35,827 nucleotides of DNA, taken from the NCBI GenBank assembly GCA_019113145.1, contig DXHZ01000047.1, forward strand, positions 1-35,827, written 5' to 3'. The stretch is from Candidatus Avanaerovorax faecigallinarum. GTDB taxonomy: Bacteria > Bacillota > Clostridia > Peptostreptococcales > Anaerovoracaceae. Below the pieces are notes generated by a model. It made no database searches and had not been told where the DNA came from. It saw only the letters and a program-made list of their open reading frames with translations. Positions 14,177 through 21,594 of the stretch are shown one piece after another (position 1 is the stretch's first letter; each line of letters opens with the position of its first letter). The translations under genes and the position numbers were made by a program.

Positions 14177-16783
14177 ATGAATAGCCGTTATATAACCTTA
14201 GGTCTTTTTGCCAACGTAGATGCGGGTAAGACGACTTTGTCGGAGAGCATTCTCCATCTCGCCGGAGTTATCAACAGAGCCGGCAGGGTGGACAAGCGGG
14301 ACGCCTACCTGGATAACAATGAAATAGAGCGACAGCGGGGTATCACCGTGTTTTCAAAGCAGGCTGTTTTCGAAAGAGACGGTCTGTTTTTCACGCTTTT
14401 GGATACTCCGGGTCATGCCGACCTTTCTGCGGAAAGCGAAAGAACTCTCGACGTACTTGACTGCGCCGTTCTTATAGTTTCGGCTTCGGACGGCGTCGAC
14501 GCGAGGACGCGTTTTTTCTTCAATCTGCTGGCGGAAAAGGAAATTCCGACTTTTATCTTTGTGAACAAGATGGATCAGCCGGGAGCGGACAGGGACGCTC
14601 TCATGGGTGAACTAAACGGTTCATTTGGTACGGGCGCCGTTGATTTCTCAAAAGGTCTGAGCCCGGAAACGGCGGAGATTGCGGCGGGCGAGGACGAAGG
14701 AGCGCTGGAGTATTTTCTTGAGCGAGGTAATCTTGAAAAGAACGACTACAGAAGGCTCATAACCGAAAGAAAGATTTTCCCCGTTTTCTTCGGGTCGGCC
14801 CTTAAGGAAGAGGGTGTTGAAGAGCTGCTGAAGGCTTTGTCGGAATTTACTCAGTCAAAGACTTATCACAGGGCTTTCGGCGCTCTCGCGTACAAAATCA
14901 GCAGGGACTCAAAGGGAACGAGGCTTACCCATCTCAAGATTACGGGAGGCAGCCTCAGGGTCAAAGACATGCTTGGCGCTGAAAAGGTAAACGAAATCAG
15001 ACTTTATTCGGGAGAAAATTACAGGAACCTTGACGAAGGAAAAGCAGGGCAGGTCATAGCCGTCACAGGGCCCGTGAATACTTACTGCGGACAGGGCTTT
15101 GGAATAGAGGGAATCGGCGCGCTCTGCGCGGATACCGGTGAAAAGTCTCCCGTAACATATACCGTCGTGTACGACGATGACACCGATGATTTCACAGCTC
15201 TTGCCAGGATGCAGGAGCTTGACGAAGAGATACCCGAGCTTTCCGTAGAATGGAACGAAGAAAACGGAGAGATCAGAGCGGGAATCACGGGAACCGTTCA
15301 GATGGAAATTATCCAGAGGCTTGCCCAGGACAGGTGGGGCTGGAATATCAGCTTTGCGGACAGAAAGGTCGAATACCTTGAAACACTGACAAAACCCGTT
15401 ATCGGGGCAGGGCACTTTGAGCCTTTAAGGCATTACGCAGAAGTCCACCTTCTGGTAGAGCCTGTGGAAAGAGGCAGAGGCGTAATTCTCGATTCCGCAT
15501 GCCCCGCAGACGTTCTATCGGAAAACTATCAGAAGCAGATTCTGTCCGTTCTGGCCGGAGAAACCTTAAGAGGCGCGCTTACAGGTTCTCCGCTTACGGA
15601 CGTAAAGATTACGCTTTTGGGCGGCAGATCACACCTTAAACACACGGAAGGCGGCGATTTCAGGCAGGCGACCCTAAGAGCCCTGAGACAGGCTTTGAGA
15701 AAGGGGGAATCAGTTCTCCTTGAGCCGACTTTTGAATTCAGAATAGAGGTTCCCGAAACCGCTTCGGGCAGGGTTATGGCTGACATTACCAAAATGGGAG
15801 GAACCTGCGAACCTGCGGAGGCCGGCGGCGGAAGATTCGCCGTTACTGGAAACGTATCCGCTTCCGAAATAGGGGGATACGATGTGGAGCTTGCAAGCTT
15901 TACATCGGGAGAGGGCAATATGGCGCTACGGGAAGGCCCTTACACCTTTTGTCACAACAGCGAAGAGGTAATAGCGAAGGCAGCATACGACCCGGACAGG
16001 GATATTACAAATACCGGAGATTCCGTGTTCTGCAGTCATGGCGCGGGAGTAAGCGTGCCGTGGAATGAGTCGGACGAAAAGATGCACATGCGCTTTTCTC
16101 TCGATGAAATCTTTGGAAACGCCGGCGGAGGAGAAGATGAGGACGTTTCCTTCAACTACACTTTCCGGGAGAGAGAAAAGCAGTACGATCCGGCCGAGCT
16201 TGAGAAGATTTTCGCCATGAACCAGCCGGCAAACAGAAATGTTAAAAAGGACAGGAAGCCGGCAGGATATAAGAGCAGAAAGATTATAAAATCGGATTCC
16301 GGATACAGAGGAAAGTCAACGGGAATCAACAACGCTTCTTCCGAGGAGATTCTCATTGTGGACGGGTATAACGCCATATTTGCCTGGGACGAGCTTAAGG
16401 AGCTGGCCGCAGAAGATCTTGGCGCCGCAAGGGAGAAGCTTCTCGAGGCTCTCGCAAATTACGGCACATATCTGGGAAGAAAAATACTGGTTATTTTTGA
16501 CGCGTACAGAAGGCCGAGAGGCGTTGAAATCTCCGAAAGCAGGCCGGGCGTCACCGTCGTTTACACAAAGGAGGACGAGACGGCAGACCAGTTCATAGAG
16601 CGGACTGTTCTTGAAAACGCAGACAAAATACGCATAACCGTTGCGACTTCCGACCGACTGGAGCAGATGGCCGTGTTCGGTCAGGGCGCCATGAGAATGT
16701 CCTCAAGAGAGCTTATCGCGGACATCGAAAGCCGCAACCGTGAAATCAGAGCCGCCCTTGAGAGAATCCGGGGAATGAGCTAG
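14177..16783 (+). CDS. TetM/EF-G-like translational GTPase fused to a Rae1/YacP-type NYN nuclease domain
   Basis: The N-terminal 640 or so of 868 residues resemble ribosome protection GTPases (TetM/TetO) and EF-G. P-loop NVDAGKTT is at 13-20, RGIT at 54-57, DTPGH at 76-80 and NKMD at 130-133, with later EF-G-like domains (HYAEVHLLVEPVERG, GRVMADITKMGG, FTSGEGNM). A charged linker follows (about 665-720), then a complete NYN/PIN-like domain (about 724-860) very close to Rae1 (YacP), the Bacillus ribosome-associated A-site endoribonuclease. It shows ILIVDGYN (Asp729), VIFDAYRRP (Asp775), KEDETADQFIE, VATSDRLEQ (Asp826) and FGQGAMRMSSREL. The start ATG has TTGGAGA upstream; a TTG at 14150 would overlap the -10 box. 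The protein probably acts at the ribosomal A site. A tetracycline-resistance role cannot be assumed. Confidence 0.88.
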   Translation: MNSRYITLGLFANVDAGKTTLSESILHLAGVINRAGRVDKRDAYLDNNEIERQRGITVFSKQAVFERDGLFFTLLDTPGHADLSAESERTLDVLDCAVLIVSASDGVDARTRFFFNLLAEKEIPTFIFVNKMDQPGADRDALMGELNGSFGTGAVDFSKGLSPETAEIAAGEDEGALEYFLERGNLEKNDYRRLITERKIFPVFFGSALKEEGVEELLKALSEFTQSKTYHRAFGALAYKISRDSKGTRLTHLKITGGSLRVKDMLGAEKVNEIRLYSGENYRNLDEGKAGQVIAVTGPVNTYCGQGFGIEGIGALCADTGEKSPVTYTVVYDDDTDDFTALARMQELDEEIPELSVEWNEENGEIRAGITGTVQMEIIQRLAQDRWGWNISFADRKVEYLETLTKPVIGAGHFEPLRHYAEVHLLVEPVERGRGVILDSACPADVLSENYQKQILSVLAGETLRGALTGSPLTDVKITLLGGRSHLKHTEGGDFRQATLRALRQALRKGESVLLEPTFEFRIEVPETASGRVMADITKMGGTCEPAEAGGGRFAVTGNVSASEIGGYDVELASFTSGEGNMALREGPYTFCHNSEEVIAKAAYDPDRDITNTGDSVFCSHGAGVSVPWNESDEKMHMRFSLDEIFGNAGGGEDEDVSFNYTFREREKQYDPAELEKIFAMNQPANRNVKKDRKPAGYKSRKIIKSDSGYRGKSTGINNASSEEILIVDGYNAIFAWDELKELAAEDLGAAREKLLEALANYGTYLGRKILVIFDAYRRPRGVEISESRPGVTVVYTKEDETADQFIERTVLENADKIRITVATSDRLEQMAVFGQGAMRMSSRELIADIESRNREIRAALERIRGMS

Positions 16784-16812
16784 TTGACCTTTTTCCCGAT
16801 ATAATGTACAGT
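16784..16812 (+). promoter_or_regulatory. Possible promoter of the Fic gene
   Basis: TTGACC (16784-16789), a 17-base spacer and TACAGT (16807-16812) directly follow the stop of the GTPase fusion gene. A TATAAT in the spacer (16800-16805) is only ten bases from TTGACC, so the actual -10 is uncertain. Confidence 0.4.
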
Positions 16813-16843
16813 AAGGGAGAATACTTTAATTGGAGCGAATAAA

Positions 16844-17575
16844 ATGAATTATGAGGCCCTTTTAGAAAAAAAAGAAAAACTTTGCAGATTTGTAAACAGC
16901 ATTCCTGCCGAAGCACTGGACAGCTTTGAAAAAAGCTTTAACGCAGAGTATGCGCACAATTCTACTGCCATAGAGGGGAATACTCTTACGCTCCTTCAGA
17001 CAAAGGCTGTTATTGAAGACGGTATTTCTGTCGGAGGTAAATCTCTTCGTGAGATATATGAAGTTGCAAATCATGCAAAGGCTTTTGATTTTGTCAAAAA
17101 ATGTATCAAAGACGGAAGGCCCCTTGATGAGCCTGTCGTTAAAGATATTCATTCCATCCTGATGGAAAATATTCTTATCGGCGGAATATATCGAGACGTG
17201 GAAGTACGTATTTCCGGAGCCGGATTTAAACCGCCTGCTCCCGGCGAAATGTATGTTCAGATAAAAAATTTCTATATCGATCTGAGCTGCAGGAAAGACC
17301 TGAATGCCGTTGAGCTGGCCGCATGGACTCATGCGGAGTTTGTTAGAATTCATCCTTTCGTTGACGGCAACGGAAGAACATCAAGGATGCTTATGAATTA
17401 TCAGCTGATGTCGGCCGGTTTTCTTCCTGTATCAATCGCAAAAGAGGACAGGCTCGAGTATTACGACGCACTTGAAGCGTACGGTACGAAAGGTGATCTC
17501 AATCCGTTTGCCGATATGATCGGAACTCTTGAAGAAAAACGCCTTGATGAATATCTTTCAATAAAGGGAGATTAG
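16844..17575 (+). CDS. Fic family protein (probable AMP-transferase)
   Basis: The 243-residue protein contains the full Fic active-site motif HPFVDGNGRTSR (residues 170-181, catalytic His170) and the upstream flap. Near the N-terminus it carries STAIEGN (residues 40-46, Glu44), the inhibitory helix motif [S/T]xxxE[G/N] of self-inhibited Fic proteins, so it should be an intramolecularly regulated enzyme. Fic proteins usually transfer AMP from ATP to hydroxyl groups of target proteins. No antitoxin gene is adjacent, consistent with built-in inhibition. It lies three bases before asp23, between the GTPase fusion and the asp23-nusB pair. Its target is unknown. A GGAG site precedes the ATG. Confidence 0.9.
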   Translation: MNYEALLEKKEKLCRFVNSIPAEALDSFEKSFNAEYAHNSTAIEGNTLTLLQTKAVIEDGISVGGKSLREIYEVANHAKAFDFVKKCIKDGRPLDEPVVKDIHSILMENILIGGIYRDVEVRISGAGFKPPAPGEMYVQIKNFYIDLSCRKDLNAVELAAWTHAEFVRIHPFVDGNGRTSRMLMNYQLMSAGFLPVSIAKEDRLEYYDALEAYGTKGDLNPFADMIGTLEEKRLDEYLSIKGD

Positions 17576-17578
17576 CGT

Positions 17579-17944
17579 ATGGACAGTAAAAACAGCGAAA
17601 AGTCATTTCACATAACCGCATCTGAAGATGAAATTGCCGCCTGCGCCGCAAACGCAGCGAGAAGCGTTTCGGGTGTTGCGGAAATATATACGGGCTTTTC
17701 CGGAAGCATTACCAACCTGCTGGGAATGGAACCTTCCGAAGGGCAGGGGATAAAGGTAGGTACAAAGGACGGAGAACTTACAATCGACGTGTCTATAATA
17801 GCAGAATACGGTGTCCGCATACCGCAGCTGGCATGGGAAATACAGAAGACCGTAATAGATGGGGTAAAGGAGTTTGCAGGGGTATCCCCTGCGGAAGTAA
17901 ACATACATGTACAGGGCGTCGTTGCGCCCGGAGAGGATAAATGA
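17579..17944 (+). CDS. Asp23/Gls24 family envelope stress protein (YqhY-like)
   Basis: The 121-residue protein is a typical Asp23/Gls24 (DUF322) protein. Features are a conserved N-terminal ITASEDEIAACAANAARSVSGVAEI, the strand DGELTIDVSIIAEYGVRIPQLAWEIQ, and the final VSPAEVNIHVQGVV. Relatives are small cytosolic or membrane-associated proteins tied to envelope stress and, for YqhY, to control of acetyl-CoA carboxylase. In Bacillus and many Clostridia this gene precedes nusB, as here. It has no membrane segment. The start is three bases after the fic stop, and the stop overlaps the nusB start (ATGA). Confidence 0.88.
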   Translation: MDSKNSEKSFHITASEDEIAACAANAARSVSGVAEIYTGFSGSITNLLGMEPSEGQGIKVGTKDGELTIDVSIIAEYGVRIPQLAWEIQKTVIDGVKEFAGVSPAEVNIHVQGVVAPGEDK

Positions 17945-18363
17945 TGACGAGAAAAGAAGCGAGAGAATTTATGATGCAGGTGTTCTTCCAGATGGACGCC
18001 GGAGCCAGCTTTGATATTGATGACAGGGCAAAGTACTTCTCCGATTTTGACGACAAGGGTCAGGAGAAATACTGCTCTGAAATGTTTTCCGTTATGTGCA
18101 ATAAGAAAGACGAGATTGACAGGCTTATCACCGAAAACATGCGTGGCTGGACTCTTTCCAGAATGCCGAAAACCGATCTTGCGGTGCTGAGAGTCGCAGT
18201 CTGCGAAATGGCATATATGAAGGGAATACCTGCTACCGTTTCCATAAACGAAGCCGTGGAGCTCTCCAAGAGATACGGCACCGAGGAATCACATTCCTAC
18301 GTGAACGGAATCCTTGCAGGCGTGTACAAAGAGCTTGAAAAAAAGGGAGCCGATGAACAGTAA
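17941..18363 (+). CDS. nusB: Transcription antitermination factor NusB
   Basis: NusB binds boxA RNA with NusE (ribosomal protein S10) and supports antitermination of rRNA operons. The 140-residue protein has the all-helical NusB fold with TRKEAREFMMQVFFQMD at the start, MRGWTLSRMPKTDLAVLRVAVCEM in the middle and VSINEAVELSKRYG then SYVNGILAGVYKEL at the end. All are diagnostic. Two adjacent in-frame ATG codons occur (17941 and 17944); the second has better spacing from GAGAGG (17931-17936). In Bacillus folD and xseA follow nusB; here about 7 kb of accessory genes intervene before xseA, and folD is not seen. Confidence 0.93.
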   Translation: MMTRKEAREFMMQVFFQMDAGASFDIDDRAKYFSDFDDKGQEKYCSEMFSVMCNKKDEIDRLITENMRGWTLSRMPKTDLAVLRVAVCEMAYMKGIPATVSINEAVELSKRYGTEESHSYVNGILAGVYKELEKKGADEQ

Positions 18364-18373
18364 AAGGCGAGAT

Positions 18374-18476
18374 ACCTGTTTATCAGCCGGAAGTCTGTCA
18401 TAAGACAGGTAACTTATTTAGTACCGAGAGCCTGCAAGAGAAGCGACGGACTTTTATATCAACCAAAAGCCCGTCG
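18374..18476 (+). promoter_or_regulatory. Structured leader upstream of the TsaD paralog
   Basis: The 130-base gap between nusB and the next gene contains several inverted repeats. ACCTGT (18374-18379) can pair with ACAGGT (18405-18410), while CTGTC-ATAA-GACAG (18395-18408) forms a competing perfect hairpin. Downstream CGACGG/CCGTCG plus CTTTT/AAAAG (18444-18455 with 18465-18476) forms an 11-pair stem with one mismatch. There is no T run for a terminator. The match to a known riboswitch class is not recognised; a regulatory leader is possible. Confidence 0.4.
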
Positions 18477-18493
18477 GAAAGCGATTAACTGAT

Positions 18494-19564
18494 ATGAAAC
18501 AAAAATGCGCATTAGGCATAGATACGAGCAATTATAAAACGTCTGTAGCTGCGGTCACCGAATCGGGAAAGATCATCAGCGACAGACGAATTTTTCTTAA
18601 CGTAAAGGAAGGAGCTTTAGGTCTCAGACAGTCGGAAGCTCTGTTTCAGCATACCGTAAATCTGCCCGGTTTACTGGAAGAAGTCATAGGTGATGTGAGG
18701 ACAGCAGGCTGCCAGCTCGGCATCGTGGCAGCCTCTGCCGCGCCCCGCCCTCAGGCGGGGTCGTACATGCCGGCGTTTCTCGCCGGCATGGGCGCCGGCC
18801 GCGCAGCGGCCGCGGCGGCGGGCTGTCCGTACGTGGAATTTTCCCACCAGGAAGGCCACATTATGGCGGTAAAATTCTATTCATCCCTTTCGGGGGCTCC
18901 CTCATACATTTCAATGCACCTGTCAGGCGGCACCACCGAACTTCTATATGTGAAAGACAATATCTGTGCCTCGGAAGTGCCCGAAGATTTCGGATCTTCC
19001 GCGAGTACAGACTTTGTCCCTGCTATGGATATTGAAATCTGCGGCGGATCATTGGATATATCTTTCGGTCAGCTTCTTGACAGAGCAGGGCAGAGAATGG
19101 GCTTCGACTTTCCTGCAGGAGAAAAAATCGACAGGCTCGCTCTCGAATATGCAGATAGCAAACGCTTACGTACTTCAGGAAGAGAAGCCATCAGACTTCC
19201 AGTCATTAAGGTCATCGACGGCTGGATAAATCTTTCAGGGATTGAAACCGCCGTGAAAAAAGCCGTTGATACAGGCTGCGACCACAGGGAACTTTCATTT
19301 AAGCTTATGGAGGCTGTTTCAAAGGCCATAATCCGTATGTCGGAATACGGATGCAGAAAGTACGGTGTTAAAGACGCGCTCCTTGCAGGCGGAGTTGCGT
19401 CAAGCGTATATCTGAGGAAATCCGTAGAATCGTATATGAAAGCAGGGCGCACAGACGGTAACGGTGAAGTGATAAACATCGTCTTCGGAAAACCGGAACT
19501 TTCGTCTGATAATGCCGTAGGGACGGCTCTTCTTGGAGCTATGCGGCTTGACGGCAGAGTTTAG
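18494..19564 (+). CDS. TsaD/Kae1-like protein (O-sialoglycoprotein endopeptidase-family paralog)
   Basis: The 356-residue protein has the ASKHA ATPase fold of the TsaD/Kae1 family. It shows LGIDTSNYKTSVAAV (phosphate 1 motif), the metal-binding pair in FSHQEGHIMA (HxxxH), LSGGTTELLYV (phosphate 2), and KDALLAGGVASSVYLRK at the end. TsaD itself makes the tRNA t6A modification. This shorter, divergent version (GLRQSEALFQH) resembles a Clostridia paralog found near xseA, whose role is not established, so the symbol tsaD is withheld. Codons for about residues 82-108 form an extremely GC-rich tract of three perfect hairpins (see findings). The ribosome binding site is weak (CGGAAAG, about ten bases upstream), and a structured leader precedes it. 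Confidence 0.82.
   Translation: MKQKCALGIDTSNYKTSVAAVTESGKIISDRRIFLNVKEGALGLRQSEALFQHTVNLPGLLEEVIGDVRTAGCQLGIVAASAAPRPQAGSYMPAFLAGMGAGRAAAAAAGCPYVEFSHQEGHIMAVKFYSSLSGAPSYISMHLSGGTTELLYVKDNICASEVPEDFGSSASTDFVPAMDIEICGGSLDISFGQLLDRAGQRMGFDFPAGEKIDRLALEYADSKRLRTSGREAIRLPVIKVIDGWINLSGIETAVKKAVDTGCDHRELSFKLMEAVSKAIIRMSEYGCRKYGVKDALLAGGVASSVYLRKSVESYMKAGRTDGNGEVINIVFGKPELSSDNAVGTALLGAMRLDGRV
18743..18812. repeat. Three consecutive perfect GC-rich inverted repeats inside the TsaD-paralog gene
   Basis: CCCCGCC/GGCGGGG (18743-18749, 18754-18760), CATGCCGGCG/CGCCGGCATG (18766-18775, 18781-18790) and CGGCCGC/GCGGCCG (18796-18802, 18806-18812) follow each other within 70 bases. Loops are 3-5 bases. The surrounding gene is far less GC-rich. 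Confidence 0.85.
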
Positions 19565-20065
19565 GTAAAACGCATTATCTGCCTTGCATTCCTAAATTTC
19601 TTTAGCTATTTCAGAGTTTACAGTTCAAAAACCTAAACTTTAGCAATAAATTATCGTTAAAACGGGTCAATTTCTGCATATTTATTCGCAAATAGGTGTA
19701 ATAGGTGCATATTATTTAGGATTATTACTGCCATATCGCCGTTTACCTAAAGATTTTTAGGAATTACACCTTGAATCTGGAATTTAACTAAACCTTGAAC
19801 TATTGACAGGAGAATGCCCATAGTGGAATGATGGGATACTTCTGATGAGAATTTAAATATTGTGTTATATGGATAGGTGCGGGAAATAAAATGAGGCAGG
19901 TGAGTTGTTTTTATATAAAGACAATGTACTCATAGAGGAGAACTGACTCCAGTGGATGCATAACTTAATTTGTATGTGGGGCGGTATAGCCATCTTATAC
20001 TGCACCGTACACCTTTTAAAAAGTTTGTTGGAATTACAGAGTTGGTTATGATTTGTAAAATGGTG
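19565..20065. other. Gene-free AT-rich region of about 500 bases
   Basis: No reading frame with both a plausible ribosome binding site and codon pattern is seen on either strand, and I recognise no RNA family. The stretch repeats CCTAAA/TTTAGG words (for example a CCTAAA-GATT-TTTAGG hairpin at 19746-19761) and ATAGGTG (near 19694 and 19704). It may be a decayed gene remnant or hold an unrecognised RNA. The promoter of the RNHCP gene starts at 20066. Confidence 0.5.
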
Positions 20066-20114
20066 TTGACTTATGTCCGAAATCGGATATAATTAGAATG
20101 TACGAATTCGGACA
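20066..20114 (+). promoter_or_regulatory. Promoter with two matching palindromic operators (probable MarR sites)
   Basis: TTGACT (20066-20071), a 16-base spacer and TATAAT (20088-20093) form a strong promoter. TCCGAAATCGGA (20076-20087) fills the spacer, and TACGAATTCGGA (20101-20112) lies just past the start site. Both share the core CGAAWTCG, centred 25 bases apart. The MarR gene two positions downstream is the likely binder, acting as an autorepressor. Confidence 0.75.
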
Positions 20115-20165
20115 AACGATGAGGCCAGATATGGTTGATTAGAATATTATCAGAGGTGAAACACC

Positions 20166-20597
20166 ATGAACAGAGAAAATAAACGTAAAAAGTTTGAGAA
20201 AGGCTATTATAAAACCCACAGTTGCAATGACAGCTTTACATGCAAAGTATGCGGCCGCCCGGTTGTAGATACAGGAGCGGGAAGCAACCACCGCAATCAC
20301 TGTCCAAACTGCCTTTCCAGTCTGCATCTTGACATTGAGCCGGGAGACAGAGAAGCGGACTGCGGCGGAATAATGGAACCCATAGGTGTCTGGGTTAGAA
20401 AAAGCGGAGAGTGGGCGGTTATTCATCGTTGCAAAAGGTGCGGACATATAAGTTCCAACAGAGTAGCCGCAGATGATAACCCGATGAAGTTGATGTCGAT
20501 CGCGATGAAACCGTTATCGGTACCGCCGTTTCCTCTGGAACGGATTGAGGAAATGACGGCCCTTATGGGTGGAGACGGGCAGATGTACCGCAGGTAA
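20166..20597 (+). CDS. RNHCP-domain zinc-ribbon protein
   Basis: The 143-residue protein contains the motif that names the RNHCP domain (NHRNHCPNCLSSLH, residues 42-55). Further cysteine pairs, CKVCG (about 26-30) and CKRCGHIS (about 94-101), give two zinc-ribbon-like knuckles. A basic N-terminus (NRENKRKKFEKGYYKTH) is consistent with nucleic-acid binding. The family function is not established. The ribosome binding site is AGAGGTG before ATG 20166. It is the first gene after a promoter bearing two operators and is probably co-transcribed with the MarR gene 37 bases downstream. Confidence 0.85.
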   Translation: MNRENKRKKFEKGYYKTHSCNDSFTCKVCGRPVVDTGAGSNHRNHCPNCLSSLHLDIEPGDREADCGGIMEPIGVWVRKSGEWAVIHRCKRCGHISSNRVAADDNPMKLMSIAMKPLSVPPFPLERIEEMTALMGGDGQMYRR

Positions 20598-20634
20598 CCG
20601 GATAAGCTGAAACCAGGATATTAAGGAGATAAAT

Positions 20635-21066
20635 ATGCACTATTTAAAAGCAGGCCAATATACTTATCTGGCAGGAGAAATAAACGCGCTGTATCACGAG
20701 GCTGCCGTAAAGATGGGAATTTCGGACAGCGTTCAGAACATTATGTACGTGCTTTGTGAAAAGGACGGAAGGTGTATGCAGAGCGAGGTAAGCAGGCTGA
20801 CCGGCATGAGCCGACAGACGATAAACTCCGCTATACGCAATCTTGAAAAAGAGGGAATCGTATATCTTGAGCAGGGCAAAGGACGAAACACCATCCTTTG
20901 CCTGACGGAAAAGGGAAAGGAATTTGCTGCTGAAAAAATCCTCCCTATTTATAAAGCCGAAAACAAAATCTGGAATGAATGGACGACCGAGGAGCAGGAG
21001 CAGTATCTGACTCTTACAGAAAAATACAGGGACGGCCTGAAGAAGTATTTAATTGATATCCTATAG
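20635..21066 (+). CDS. MarR-family transcriptional regulator
   Basis: The 143-residue protein has the MarR winged helix (about residues 30-100: VQNIMYVLCEKDGRCMQSEVS, RLTGMSRQTINSAIRNLEKEG, IVYLEQGKGRNTILCLTEKG), flanked by dimerisation helices at both ends. TAAGGAG lies six bases upstream of its ATG. It follows the RNHCP gene and probably binds the two palindromes in that promoter. The inducing ligand is unknown. The Nudix gene starts 30 bases after its stop. Confidence 0.9.
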   Translation: MHYLKAGQYTYLAGEINALYHEAAVKMGISDSVQNIMYVLCEKDGRCMQSEVSRLTGMSRQTINSAIRNLEKEGIVYLEQGKGRNTILCLTEKGKEFAAEKILPIYKAENKIWNEWTTEEQEQYLTLTEKYRDGLKKYLIDIL

Positions 21067-21096
21067 TCGTTGATTTGTTTAGAGGTAAAGTATGTT

Positions 21097-21573
21097 ATGG
21101 AAATTTGGGACGCTTATGACAAAGACCTCAATATAGTGGAAGATATTACGTTGATTAGAGGACAGACCATACCGGAAGGTCTCTTTCATTTAGTCTGTGA
21201 TATTCTCGTTAAGCATATCGACGGAACTTATTTATTAATGCAACGTGATACGAAAAAAAGTTACGGTGGTATGTGGGAAGCGACCGCCGGCGGATCAGCT
21301 TTACGAGGAGAAACATCTTTAGACTGTGCCCTAAGAGAACTGTACGAAGAAACAGGCATTAAAACAGATAAATTAGAGGAAATCGGACGAGACTCTAATA
21401 GTAACACGATATACGTGGAATTTTTGTGTGTGACTGATTGTGAAAAGGACAGCATTAAATTACAGCCAGGTGAAACCATGGCATATAAATGGGTAAGCAG
21501 AAGCGAATTGCTGTCGTTAAATGCAGAGAACCTGATAACTGAACGTATACCGAAACAGGCGTTTAAATTATAG
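21097..21573 (+). CDS. Nudix hydrolase
   Basis: The 158-residue protein has an exact Nudix box Gx5Ex7REUxEExGU at residues 66-88 (GSALRGETSLDCALRELYEE, then TGI), within an N-terminal VCDILVKHIDGTYLLMQRD strand region. It would hydrolyse a nucleoside diphosphate linked to another group; the substrate is not identifiable. The ATG at 21097 has AGAGGT ten bases upstream; a TTG at 21070 in the same frame is less likely. It begins a compact run of four genes (Nudix, two P-loop kinases, acetyltransferase). It is more AT-rich in codon use than the core genes, which hints at later acquisition. Confidence 0.88.
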   Translation: MEIWDAYDKDLNIVEDITLIRGQTIPEGLFHLVCDILVKHIDGTYLLMQRDTKKSYGGMWEATAGGSALRGETSLDCALRELYEETGIKTDKLEEIGRDSNSNTIYVEFLCVTDCEKDSIKLQPGETMAYKWVSRSELLSLNAENLITERIPKQAFKL

Positions 21574-21594
21574 TGTAAATTAATGCAAAGAGAT

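Noticed and set aside
14177..16200. Calling the GTPase a tetracycline-resistance gene (tetM/tetW type)
   Set aside because: Similarity is to the broad ribosome-protection/EF-G group only; the chromosomal core location and NYN fusion argue for a native role, and resistance cannot be read from sequence.
16784..16805. TTGACC plus TATAAT as a perfect promoter before fic
   Set aside because: The two boxes are only ten bases apart, too close for sigma-A; TACAGT at 17 bases is the more plausible partner, and was listed with low confidence.
19565..20065. A CRISPR array or RNA gene in the gene-free region
   Set aside because: The CCTAAA and ATAGGTG words recur irregularly, without constant repeat length or spacing, and no tRNA-like or known RNA fold is recognised.
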